From assembly GCA_030148165.1 (NCBI GenBank), contig JASBTZ010000003.1:1302001-1366000 (forward strand): 64,000 bases of DNA, given 5' to 3'. Each line of letters begins with the position of its first letter. Position 1 is the first letter of the stretch. Under the pieces are notes generated by a model, which had not been told where the DNA came from, searched no databases, and saw only the letters and a program-made list of their open reading frames with translations. This DNA is from Bacteroidota bacterium (GTDB lineage: Bacteria; Bacteroidota; Bacteroidia; Flavobacteriales_D; Crocinitomicaceae). Both the position numbers and the translations under genes were made by a program. Shown here piece by piece: positions 18,393-25,945 of the stretch.

Positions 18393-18420
18393 TAACACTC
18401 AACATGATAGTTAAGTGTTA
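18393..18420. repeat. Hairpin between the tRNA repeats and the cassette array
   Basis: TAACACTCAAC (18393-18403) pairs with GTTAAGTGTTA (18410-18420), 10 of 11 positions, around a 6-base loop. It has no T tract. Its ends are TAAC and GTTA, as in attC sites, but it is too short to be one. Confidence 0.5.
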
Positions 18421-18461
18421 CTGACAGATTTTGGATGTAACACGCAACAAATCGTATATTA

Positions 18462-18488
18462 GTTAAGCATATAAGTAAGTTATGCGTA
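18462..18488 (+). other. Left boundary of the cassette array; possible attI-like or eroded attC site
   Basis: The first cassette begins at G|TTATGCGTA (cut between 18479 and 18480), because its own attC starts with the exact reverse complement, TACGCATAAC. Upstream there is no attC half-site, but GTTAAGC at 18462-18468 matches the core consensus GTTRRRY. Two core-like sites in tandem are reminiscent of an attI, but this is a guess. No integrase gene lies near. Confidence 0.35.
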
Positions 18489-18892
18489 ATAAAAGATTAC
18501 TCTACATACTGTTGATGTTTATACTTGTCTCGTGCTTCCATGGTACGGACGTGGAACGAGAAACAACCATAATTCAAAATGATTTCTGGCTTACCCGTTC
18601 AATTACAGATAATAACTACGCTTTATTGTGGAGCACTGACTCACTAGCTATCGGTGGCGTAACAGTTATCTCAGAGAGTATTCAGGAAATTGAATCGAAT
18701 GAAGATTTCATTATTGCAAATCAATTACCACAATACGCTAAAGGGGATGGCATTCAATTAAACTACTACATAATTGATCTAACAAAATACCAAAGTCCGC
18801 ACCGAGAAACTTATAAAGTGTATGAATTCAGTACAAAGGAAGATTTTAATGCGAAGAAAAATGAATTAGGCATTAACATAGATATTAATTGA
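18482..18892 (+). CDS. Cassette A: small lipoprotein of unknown function
   Basis: This 136-residue protein begins with a lipoprotein signal (LLMFILVSCFHG, Cys near residue 18) and has a mature part of about 118 residues with no recognised domain. Its ATG lies within the cassette boundary itself (G|TTATGCG), so the first codons Met-Arg-Asn overlap the recombination site and would be kept whichever element lies upstream. The stop is 20 bases before the attC arm. No promoter is visible inside the cassette. Function unknown. Confidence 0.75.
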   Translation: MRNKRLLYILLMFILVSCFHGTDVERETTIIQNDFWLTRSITDNNYALLWSTDSLAIGGVTVISESIQEIESNEDFIIANQLPQYAKGDGIQLNYYIIDLTKYQSPHRETYKVYEFSTKEDFNAKKNELGINIDIN

Positions 18893-18915
18893 TACCCAGT
18901 ATGTGAAAGAAATAC

Positions 18916-19048
18916 GCATAACAGCACCTATACTCCACCACACAAATCATTCTCCGGGCAACTAATTACTTTAACCCAACTATTTGTAACTTACAACTAC
19001 AAACATTTATAAAACGTGCGGCGATAGTATAGCCGCAAAACGTTATAC
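18916..19048 (+). repeat. attC-like site of cassette A
   Basis: It runs from GCATAAC (18916-18922) to GTTATAC (19042-19048). The 5' CACCTATACTCC can pair with the 3' GGCGATAGTATAGCC: CTATACT and AGTATAG are perfect complements, and two small mismatched stretches surround them, as in integron sites. The left arm, TACGCATAAC, is the reverse complement of the start of cassette A. Confidence 0.8.
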
Positions 19049-19066
19049 ACAATAATAACCTGAACA

Positions 19067-20152
19067 ATGAAATTTCTTCTTACCAGCGGAGCCCTTCTCA
19101 TATCCGTGATGTCCTATTCACAATGCGAAAAAAACAATGAAACAGTTTTACTGCTAACTAGTGAAATCCAAGAATCTACAGAATACAAAATTAACTACGG
19201 TAGTAGTTTCAAATCCATGGTAAAAGAAGAGTTGTCAAGTTGTAAACATCTTGGACAAGGATATGAATTCAAAATTCAAAAACTTCAGAAGGCTCTATCG
19301 AGAATGACTCAAATTGATTCACTGACCTCTTCAACCTTGAAGAAGTTAGATGAGACCAAGAAGAAACTTATTGCTGCGTCGGGAGATTCAATGTACACAT
19401 CCATAGGAAATGCGGAATACGATCTATTCAAGTATGAAATTGATTTCAATAAGATTAACAATCCAGGAGCAGAGGTTATTTTTAGTGATTCTCTTCTCGT
19501 CTTTAGACAGTTGAACTCCTTTAGAGAAGAACTGATTTACGGATTGACAAATTATAGTTGGGGTGAAAAGAACTTCAATCTAAACAAAATAGGTCCAATT
19601 CAAGAATTTGAGTCTTGGGATCATTTCCTTTTCCAATTAGATGAAAAACTTAATGTAGAATCCTATAACTACAGAGAGGACAAATATATAGTTCGAGACA
19701 TCTACATTTCCCTTCAAAAGAGTCTATTTAAAATTATGGGCCACCAAAACAATACACTGGCCTCACATCTTGCATTAATCTCCGTTATTCAGAGCGATAT
19801 AATTTCCGCGAGAAATTTATCACTAATGCACTGGAAATCCAGAGTCTCTACTGGGGAATATACGTTTAATATGTTTAAAGTTGGTGTTAGTGGTCCTTCT
19901 GTTGTTAAAAGTGGAGAACCTGCTGAGTTAGAACTTTTTCTAGGCGCTATCAATACTGAGGCAAACCCCATTGTTACAGTTGAGTCACCAGAGAATGCAA
20001 TAGTTAAAAAAAACGATGACGGGACTGTAACAATTAAGATTCCAACGAATAAAACAGGTAATAATGTCATTAGTGGAACAGTCACTATAAAAAACAAATC
20101 AGGAATTCCACGAACATTTAGCTGGACTGAAACAATTGAAATTGTTGAATGA
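19067..20152 (+). CDS. Cassette B: exported GldM-like protein
   Basis: This 361-residue protein has a Sec signal peptide (SGALLISVMSYSQ). The mature part is a helical domain of about 240 residues, then one immunoglobulin-like beta domain (residues 275-360, with VKVGVSGPSVV-type strands such as FKVGVSGPSVVKSGEPAELE). This order resembles the periplasmic part of GldM, the T9SS motor component: its helical D1 domain and the first beta domain, but without the N-terminal membrane helix and the later domains. The match is by pattern and is uncertain. The stop lies 2 bases before the attC arm. Confidence 0.6.
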   Translation: MKFLLTSGALLISVMSYSQCEKNNETVLLLTSEIQESTEYKINYGSSFKSMVKEELSSCKHLGQGYEFKIQKLQKALSRMTQIDSLTSSTLKKLDETKKKLIAASGDSMYTSIGNAEYDLFKYEIDFNKINNPGAEVIFSDSLLVFRQLNSFREELIYGLTNYSWGEKNFNLNKIGPIQEFESWDHFLFQLDEKLNVESYNYREDKYIVRDIYISLQKSLFKIMGHQNNTLASHLALISVIQSDIISARNLSLMHWKSRVSTGEYTFNMFKVGVSGPSVVKSGEPAELELFLGAINTEANPIVTVESPENAIVKKNDDGTVTIKIPTNKTGNNVISGTVTIKNKSGIPRTFSWTETIEIVE

Positions 20153-20158
20153 TTTTGT

Positions 20159-20289
20159 GTATAACAGCACCTACACCCCAGTGCAAGATCATTCTTCGAA
20201 TAATTAATCCTTCTCACTCAAATAACTTATCTTAGAAAAAACAACTTTGTTTGTGAGCTGCACCGTTGCGTAGCCGCAAAACGTTATGT
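20159..20289 (+). repeat. attC-like site of cassette B
   Basis: It runs from GTATAAC (20159-20165) to GTTATGT (20283-20289). The left arm TTGTGTATAA is the exact 10-base complement of the start of cassette B (TTATACACAA). The 5' CTACACCCCAGTGCA pairs imperfectly with the 3' TGCACCGTTGCGTAG. Confidence 0.8.
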
Positions 20290-20305
20290 GTAATAAAGAT
20301 AACAC

Positions 20306-21823
20306 GTGAAAAATTGCTTAACCATACTACTCATTGGCTTTTGGTGTTTAACTGGAACTGCTCAGAATCAATTTTCCAAGGAATTTGATATTATCTCAAG
20401 ATCAGGGTTCGATAGCCCAGGCAAATTCATTAAAAGTGCTGACCAAGGCTATGCTTTTGTTGTAACAGGTACATCAAATGGATTGCAGGTAGTTAAAACC
20501 GATTCGTTGGCAAACGTCGAGTGGAGTACCGAACTATCTGGAAACTATTATTTCGGTTCTATATTGGAGAAATCAACTGGTGGATATTGGATTTTCACAT
20601 CCAAACTAGATACTAATTTTTCATATTTCCAAACCCTATTTTCTCTTGATTCACTAGGAAATATGGAATGGAGTAATTCATATACTGATCCGAATCAATG
20701 GGGCGCTGCTGCCGAAGTAATTGAATTGAACAACTCATTATTATTGATTGGAGATATCTATGACACCATCACTAATAAAAAGCATTTTGCAGTTACGAAA
20801 TCAGATCTAAATGGAAATGTGTTGTGGCAAAAAAGATACGGCGACACTATGTACATTGAAGCTCGTGATGCGTTAAAATTAAATGATAACGAAATCCTCC
20901 TAACCGGAATAGACTGGTGGTGGAACACTGCTAATCTTCTCAAAATTGATTCATCTGGAAATATTATTTGGCACAAAAACTATGTCGATACTGCATATTA
21001 TGATCTGGAACCGCTAGTTATTGACACATGTGCTAATGGCGATATCTTAATGGCTGGAAGACGTTCCTATGCAACCTGGGACATCATGGCCATGCGTTTG
21101 GATGCGAGTGGCAATTTTATATGGGGTTCGCAATACATAGATAATTGGAGTGATGATGAAGCTTATGGTATACATGAAAACAATGACGGTTCAATCATTC
21201 TCACAACAGAGCCTGAAAGTTTCAGCGGTAATTCAAGTCAAACTGCTTTACTCAAAACAGACTCACTTGGTAATATGCAATGGCTTAGACTGATTCTGCC
21301 CGAGGAGCAATCCTTTCCATTTGGAAGTCTAAAAAATTATGATGATGGCATAACCATTCTCGGCATTCGAGGTGCTTGGGGAATTGATACGGGCAAAGTC
21401 TATATGATGCGAACTAGTTCAACATTTGAGACAACCTGTAATCAGCTTGACGTGACCGTAATTGAAGAGGATTTCAATGTCGTTACCTTAGATCATACTC
21501 AAGTTTCTACATTTACTTTCTACCAGCCAAATATCGTTGTACAAAGTCCATATGCGATTACCAGTAACTACTATTGTTCGGGCGTAGGAATAAGCGAGCA
21601 AATCATGCAATCTGAATCATTATTCCATCCGAATCCCACTGAAGGAGCAATATTCTTTAATGAAGTCTTTGATGAAATTATCGTTACAAATAACCTTGGA
21701 CAGATTGAGCGTTATTTTAAAAACACCAATACAATTGATTTATCTGCTCTAGGTTCTGGAACATACTTTATTGAGATTCGAGACGGGTCAAGTCGGTTAA
21801 TCAACCGTGTCATCCTAAAATAA
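20306..21823 (+). CDS. Cassette C: secreted propeller-like protein with T9SS type A sorting domain
   Basis: This 505-residue protein starts with GTG and has a signal peptide (LLIGFWCLTGTAQ). Residues 25-400 contain six or seven repeats of the type KTDSLGNxxWxxxY, such as SLDSLGNMEWSNSY and KIDSSGNIIWHKNY, which suggest a beta-propeller. The C-terminal region has FHPNPTEGAIFF and ends in a GTYFIEIRDG strand, a T9SS type A sorting domain. It is the only cassette product aimed at the cell surface by T9SS, so it ties the cassettes to the host's secretion system. The stop is 1 base before the attC arm. Confidence 0.8.
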   Translation: MKNCLTILLIGFWCLTGTAQNQFSKEFDIISRSGFDSPGKFIKSADQGYAFVVTGTSNGLQVVKTDSLANVEWSTELSGNYYFGSILEKSTGGYWIFTSKLDTNFSYFQTLFSLDSLGNMEWSNSYTDPNQWGAAAEVIELNNSLLLIGDIYDTITNKKHFAVTKSDLNGNVLWQKRYGDTMYIEARDALKLNDNEILLTGIDWWWNTANLLKIDSSGNIIWHKNYVDTAYYDLEPLVIDTCANGDILMAGRRSYATWDIMAMRLDASGNFIWGSQYIDNWSDDEAYGIHENNDGSIILTTEPESFSGNSSQTALLKTDSLGNMQWLRLILPEEQSFPFGSLKNYDDGITILGIRGAWGIDTGKVYMMRTSSTFETTCNQLDVTVIEEDFNVVTLDHTQVSTFTFYQPNIVVQSPYAITSNYYCSGVGISEQIMQSESLFHPNPTEGAIFFNEVFDEIIVTNNLGQIERYFKNTNTIDLSALGSGTYFIEIRDGSSRLINRVILK

Positions 21824-21827
21824 GTAC

Positions 21828-21959
21828 ACATAACAGCACCTACACCCCATCGCACAAACCTCACTCTCAACAACTAATTCATTTATCTCAACTATTCGTA
21901 ACTTACAATCACAAAACTTTTAAAGACGTGTGGCGGTGCGTAGCCGCATAACGTTAGCA
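21828..21959 (+). repeat. attC-like site of cassette C
   Basis: It runs from ACATAAC (21828-21834) to GTTAGCA (21953-21959). The left arm TACACATAA is the 9-base complement of the start of cassette C (TTATGTGTA). The 5' CACCTACACC and the 3' GGTGCGTAG pair with a 2-base bulge. Confidence 0.8.
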
Positions 21960-21965
21960 GTAATA

Positions 21966-22649
21966 ATGAAAATCGCCATTACTAATATTGTACTATTTCT
22001 TTCTTCGATCTGCTGGTCGCAGAGTCCGGTATGGTTATCGAATCTTGATACAGTTGAAGGCAAGTTTTGTAATAATGGAGCGCCATTCACCGGTATTGCG
22101 GTTGAAAAAGATTCATTGGGTAAATTACTTTCAATTGGGAAGTTTGATCATGGTAATCAACTAAGCCTCTCTTTTTATTCAAACCAGGAGATAAAAGAAT
22201 ATCGAGAATATTTTAACGATTCGACCAATTATATAAAGTACAGTATTGCCTATTCGGATACGATTATTTCTGACTCCACCTACAAACAAGAGAAATACAT
22301 ATCATATTATAATGAAGCTGACGAAATTCCATATGTAATTATGTCCATGATAGGTGGTAAACTATGGGGTAAGTCTTCGGTTTACCTTAAAACTTCACAG
22401 TTCCATGTGTCTGTGGAATATCAAAACAATTTTAGACATGGTCTTTGGACCACACGGTTTGACGAGAGAATTGATTACCAAGGTCGTTTTGTGAACGGTA
22501 AAATGGATGGTAAATGGGTGTACCAAACCTTTGAGGGTGACCAGGCAACAAGTACTTATACTAATGGCACATTGATTGACGGTCACGATATTCGAAATGA
22601 CATCTATTCGATATTCGAATTGAAGCTTTTCGAACCTAAAGAAAAATAA
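21966..22649 (+). CDS. Cassette D: exported protein with MORN-like repeats
   Basis: This 227-residue protein has a signal peptide (IAITNIVLFLSSICWSQ). The mature part has strands of the MORN or YwqK type: GKFCNNGAPFTGIAVEKD, NFRHGLWTTRFDERIDYQG, and FVNGKMDGKWVYQTF near 180-195. Such proteins are common in Bacteroidota, have no fixed role and are sometimes labelled as antitoxin-like without evidence. The frame is open from 21930, within the attC, but the ATG at 21966 is the sensible start. The stop TAA touches the attC arm directly. Confidence 0.75.
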   Translation: MKIAITNIVLFLSSICWSQSPVWLSNLDTVEGKFCNNGAPFTGIAVEKDSLGKLLSIGKFDHGNQLSLSFYSNQEIKEYREYFNDSTNYIKYSIAYSDTIISDSTYKQEKYISYYNEADEIPYVIMSMIGGKLWGKSSVYLKTSQFHVSVEYQNNFRHGLWTTRFDERIDYQGRFVNGKMDGKWVYQTFEGDQATSTYTNGTLIDGHDIRNDIYSIFELKLFEPKEK

Positions 22650-22652
22650 TAC

Positions 22653-22785
22653 TGCTAACACCACCTATACTCCACCACACAAATCATTCTCCGGACAACC
22701 AATTCATTTAACCCAACAATTTGTAACTTACAATCACAAAACATTTTAACTCTGTGCGGCGGTGCATAGCCGCGAAACGTTATGT
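22653..22785 (+). repeat. attC-like site of cassette D
   Basis: It runs from TGCTAAC (22653-22659) to GTTATGT (22779-22785). The left arm TACTGCTAA is the 9-base complement of the start of cassette D (TTAGCAGTA). The 5' CTATACTCCACCACAC agrees at 12 of 16 positions with the reverse complement of the 3' half. Confidence 0.8.
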
Positions 22786-22795
22786 GTAATAATTA

Positions 22796-22878
22796 ATGAT
22801 TCGCAAACCACTCGTCATATTACTAGTACTCGTCTCACTGTTGTTCAATTGCAATCAAAATAAAAAGGAGACACAGAA
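22796..22878 (+). pseudogene. Cassette E: 5' fragment of a lipoprotein gene cut by an insertion sequence
   Basis: The ATG at 22796 opens a lipoprotein signal (VLVSLLFNCNQNKKETQ, Cys at residue 19). After 28 codons the frame enters the insertion sequence and ends at a TGA inside it. The first bases of the cassette, TTATGTGTA, are identical to those of cassette C, so an attC with arm TACACATAAC would be expected downstream; none is found after the insertion. The gene is therefore broken and probably has lost its middle part. Confidence 0.75.
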
Positions 22879-23653
22879 GGTTCTGTCGCATCTGTTCCAC
22901 CACATTCTAAAAAAGTCAATAATTATAACACCTAAGCTGCCAATTGTATGAAAGATTTGAATGTACTTTGATCCTGACCTATCATCTGATCTTTCTTTAG
23001 CATTCTTACAACTTCAATTCCAGCAATGGTCCTTCTTGCTGATTCAAATTCTTTGAAGCCCAAGCCTTGCTGAATACGCCATTTGATAAAACGATGATCT
23101 TGCTCAACAATGTTATTCAAGTATTTACATTTTCTGATCTTGATCCTCGATTTCGTAGCCAATGCTCTTTTGTTGTATACTCTAATTGCACTCGAGTTTG
23201 AACCGCTCTTGTCGATATTAATTAGCTCCGGTTTACCATTGTTTTCAATCGCTTTGATCAGAAATGATTGAGCGCTCATACGTTGTCTTCTCTTGGTGAG
23301 CAGAAAGTCTATTGTCTTACCTTCTTTATCTACTGCACGGTATAGATACCGCCATTCCCCTTTTACTTTGATGTATGTTTCGTCCATACGCCAGCGATTA
23401 CCAGCAGGCTTCTTTCGCATCCTGAATTCCCTTTCAATCAATGGAGAGAACTTGAATACCCAGCGCTGTATCGTCGCATGATCAACATTTACTCCACGAA
23501 TGGAGAGTAACTCTTCTACATCTCGGTAGCTTAGGTTAAATCGAAGTTTGAAATAAACAGCCTGAAGGATTACTTCTTTTGGAAAACAATGATGCTTGAA
23601 CATAACTTACTTTTCCCCAAATCTAAAAATCCTAAATTAGATGCGACAGAACC
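22879..23653 (-). mobile_element. IS6-family-like insertion sequence
   Basis: The 775-base element has perfect 15-base terminal inverted repeats, GGTTCTGTCGCATCT at 22879-22893 and its complement at 23639-23653. The GGTTCTGT start is typical of the IS6 (IS26) family. It holds a single transposase gene on the minus strand. The 8 bases on the two sides (ACACAGAA and GAAAAAGG) differ, so there is no target duplication. That fits the family's habit of deleting or fusing adjacent DNA, or recombination between two copies. Confidence 0.88.
22932..23603 (-). CDS. IS6-family DDE transposase
   Basis: This 223-residue protein is full length for the family (about 220-240 residues). The DDE catalytic triad is visible: Asp in WRMDETYIKVKG near residue 74, Asp in LINIDKSGSN near 131, and Glu in NNIVEQDHRFIKWR near 167. 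The N-terminal helix-turn-helix contains LRFNLSYRDVEELLSIRG. It moves by replicative transposition. It appears intact, so the element could still be active. Confidence 0.92.
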   Translation of the reverse strand: MFKHHCFPKEVILQAVYFKLRFNLSYRDVEELLSIRGVNVDHATIQRWVFKFSPLIEREFRMRKKPAGNRWRMDETYIKVKGEWRYLYRAVDKEGKTIDFLLTKRRQRMSAQSFLIKAIENNGKPELINIDKSGSNSSAIRVYNKRALATKSRIKIRKCKYLNNIVEQDHRFIKWRIQQGLGFKEFESARRTIAGIEVVRMLKKDQMIGQDQSTFKSFIQLAA

Positions 23654-23797
23654 GAAAAAGGTTGCCGCTAGAAAAAAAGACCTTATCGAAAAGTACTGTT
23701 CCTAATATATCTCAAGATACAACTCGTAGCACCCGCAACCACAACTATTTTTACTACCTTAGAATAGAGGGATAGCATATCTGCAAAACGCGGAACA
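23654..23797 (+). repeat. Right remnant of cassette E with an eroded attC
   Basis: A short frame reading KKVAARKKDLIEKYCS and then stop (23655-23705) may be the C-terminus of the broken lipoprotein. After it, TAGCACCCGC at 23727 and GATAGCATATCTGCAAAACG at 23771-23790 match the two ends of the intact attC sites (compare GATAGTATAGCCGCAAAACG in the first). The final GTTA is changed to GCGGA, and the loop is shorter by about 50 bases. The site is probably dead. Confidence 0.55.
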
Positions 23798-23821
23798 AGC
23801 ATGTATTAATAGAAATATCAA

Positions 23822-25291
23822 ATGGGGAAGAATTTAATTAACCTTACAGAACTGACATTTCAATCGATGATTGAATCCGTTCCAAATGCTATTGTACTAG
23901 TGAATAAGGAAGGTAGGATTGCTTATATCAATAATCAAACGGAAAAACTGTTCCGATATGACAGGACCGAACTTGTTGGACAGTCTATTGAAATATTGAT
24001 TCCTGAACGCTTTCGAAAAAATCATCCCAATTTTCGTGATATGTTTTTTGCTTCGCCCAGCGTAAGGGAAATGGGTGCGGGAAGAGACCTATTTGGGATA
24101 AGAAAAGATGGGACCGAATTTCCAGTCGAAATCGGTTTGAACCCTTTAATAACTGCAGATGGAACACTGGTCCTGGCCTCTATTATTGACATTACTGAAC
24201 GAAAAAAAGCGGAGGAACGATTTCGTTTAGTTGTTGAATCTGCGCCCAACGCAATGGTTCTTGTAAACAAAGATGGCGTTATAACACTAGTAAATGCTCA
24301 AGCCGAGAGACTTTTCGGTTATAAAAAGAAAGAACTAATAGGTGCCCAACTGGAAACATTGATTCCTGATAGATTTAGGAGAAAGCATCCCGATCACCGA
24401 AATTCATTTTTCGCTTCGCCATCCGCGAGAGCCATGGGAGAAGGTAGAGATCTTTATGCATTAAGAAAGGATAAAACGGAAGTCCAGGTCGAAATAGGAT
24501 TAAACCCTATTGAAACGGATGAAGGCCAGGTTGTACTGGCTTCAATAATAGACATTACAAAAAGAAAAGAGCAGGAATCAATAATAATAAACCAGATGAG
24601 CGAACTGGGAATAAAAAACAAGGAACTTGAACAGTTTGCCTACATTGCTTCCCATGATTTGCAGGAACCCCTCCGCACCATTTCCAATTATATTCAAATA
24701 ATTGAAGAAGATTATTGGGAAGAGATGAACGATGAAACGAAGACACATCTAAAAACCATACATCATTCTACGGATAGGATGAATGCACTGGTAAAGGCGT
24801 TACTTGATTTCTCAAGATTGGGGCGTAACTCTAAACTAACTAAGGTAGATTTTAGTAAAATTGTCAATGAAGTAATCTCTGACCTTGAAAATCTCATAAA
24901 AGAAACTGATACTAAAATACATGTAGAAGATCTGCCTGTTAGCTATGGCTATGAAACTGAACTCAGGCTGGTGTTTCAAAACCTGATATCAAACGCGATT
25001 AAATTTAGAAAAGATAATGTACCTGCTGAAATTCGAATTGGATATGAGAATAAGGAAGGTCAACTACAATTTTTTGTGTCGGATGAGGGAATAGGCATTG
25101 AATCTAAAAACCTCGAAAGAATCTTTCACATTTTCCAACGCCTTCATTTAGACGACCAGTATGAAGGATACGGTATAGGACTTGCTAACTGTAAAAAAAT
25201 TGTAGAACTTCACAGGGGTAAAATTTGGGTAGAATCCGAAGTAGGTAAAGGAAGTAAGTTCTGTTTTACACTACCAAACCTTAAATTATAA
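23822..25291 (+). CDS. Sensor histidine kinase with two tandem PAS domains
   Basis: This 489-residue cytoplasmic protein has two PAS domains, at about 12-130 and 133-250, that are close copies with a period of 121 residues ([13 protein letters not shown] and [13 protein letters not shown]; both carry FFASPS and VEIGLNP). The HisKA domain follows with the phospho-acceptor His in [15 protein letters not shown] near 279, then the ATPase domain with [16 protein letters not shown] and [12 protein letters not shown]. It has no membrane segment, so it senses a cytoplasmic signal through PAS. The receiver-only gene begins 5 bases after its stop and is the obvious partner. Confidence 0.93.
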   Translation: MGKNLINLTELTFQSMIESVPNAIVLVNKEGRIAYINNQTEKLFRYDRTELVGQSIEILIPERFRKNHPNFRDMFFASPSVREMGAGRDLFGIRKDGTEFPVEIGLNPLITADGTLVLASIIDITERKKAEERFRLVVESAPNAMVLVNKDGVITLVNAQAERLFGYKKKELIGAQLETLIPDRFRRKHPDHRNSFFASPSARAMGEGRDLYALRKDKTEVQVEIGLNPIETDEGQVVLASIIDITKRKEQESIIINQMSELGIKNKELEQFAYIASHDLQEPLRTISNYIQIIEEDYWEEMNDETKTHLKTIHHSTDRMNALVKALLDFSRLGRNSKLTKVDFSKIVNEVISDLENLIKETDTKIHVEDLPVSYGYETELRLVFQNLISNAIKFRKDNVPAEIRIGYENKEGQLQFFVSDEGIGIESKNLERIFHIFQRLHLDDQYEGYGIGLANCKKIVELHRGKIWVESEVGKGSKFCFTLPNLKL

Positions 25292-25296
25292 GTAAA

Positions 25297-25683
25297 ATGC
25301 TGAATTCTATCATGTTAATCGATGATAATAATTTTGATAATTTCTATCATGAACGAATTATCAAAAAAAGTGAAATCACCGATAATGTTATTACCAAACG
25401 AACTGGAATTGAAGCGTTAGAATACCTTAAGACTCAAGAAAATAACATTCCGGACTTAATATTTCTGGATATCAATATGCCGGGGATGAATGGTTGGGAA
25501 TTTCTTGAGAATTTCGGGAAATTAAATGAGGTATATCGATACCAGATAATCATTGTCATGCTCACGACATCTAACAATCCTGACGATAAAAACAGAACAA
25601 AAGAGTTTGATATGGTTGCAGAATATATTACCAAGCCACTTACAAAAGAAGTTCTTAGTGAAGTAGTTAATAAATTTTTCTAA
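25297..25683 (+). CDS. Receiver-only response regulator
   Basis: This 128-residue protein is a single receiver domain. It has the acidic pair in LIDDNNFDN near residues 8-9, the phospho-acceptor Asp in LIFLDINMPGMNGWE near 59, a Thr in VMLTTSNNP and a Lys in YITKPLTKE. There is no output domain, as in CheY-like or Rcp1-type proteins. It follows the PAS kinase by 5 bases and is its probable target. Confidence 0.93.
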   Translation: MLNSIMLIDDNNFDNFYHERIIKKSEITDNVITKRTGIEALEYLKTQENNIPDLIFLDINMPGMNGWEFLENFGKLNEVYRYQIIIVMLTTSNNPDDKNRTKEFDMVAEYITKPLTKEVLSEVVNKFF

Positions 25684-25945
25684 AAGCTTGCTTAAAAACA
25701 ACTTTTAAGGAAATTTTGTTCCGTTAAGATGTAGAGGATTTCTCTGGTCATGTTATTACTTTGAACAGCTTTATCGAAGTAACTACCGGAATTGGAACTA
25801 TCTGGAAATAACCACTTCTTTAGCAAGGAAGCAGTACGCTTACGCGGAAAAATTAACACGACACGTTCGGAAATTTCTCTTTTCATGATAAGTAAAGAAG
25901 GAACATCTTGGGGGTTAGTAATTCAAAACCCCAAAGTTCGAAATC

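Larger units (their letters stand above)
18480..23797 (+). mobile_element. Integron-like gene cassette array without integrase (CALIN-type)
   Basis: Five cassettes lie head to tail on the plus strand: A 18480-19042, B 19043-20283, C 20284-21953, D 21954-22779 and E from 22780, broken by an insertion sequence. Each carries one gene that starts 2-23 bases after the boundary and ends just before an attC-like site of 131-133 bases. In all four intact cassettes the first 9-10 bases are the reverse complement of the left arm of the cassette's own attC, which shows they were once circular units joined at that site. No tyrosine recombinase is encoded in the window, so this is an attC cluster lacking an integrase. 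Confidence 0.85.

Noticed and set aside
22871-23661. Target-site duplication around the insertion sequence
   Set aside because: The 8 bases on the two sides, ACACAGAA and GAAAAAGG, do not match.
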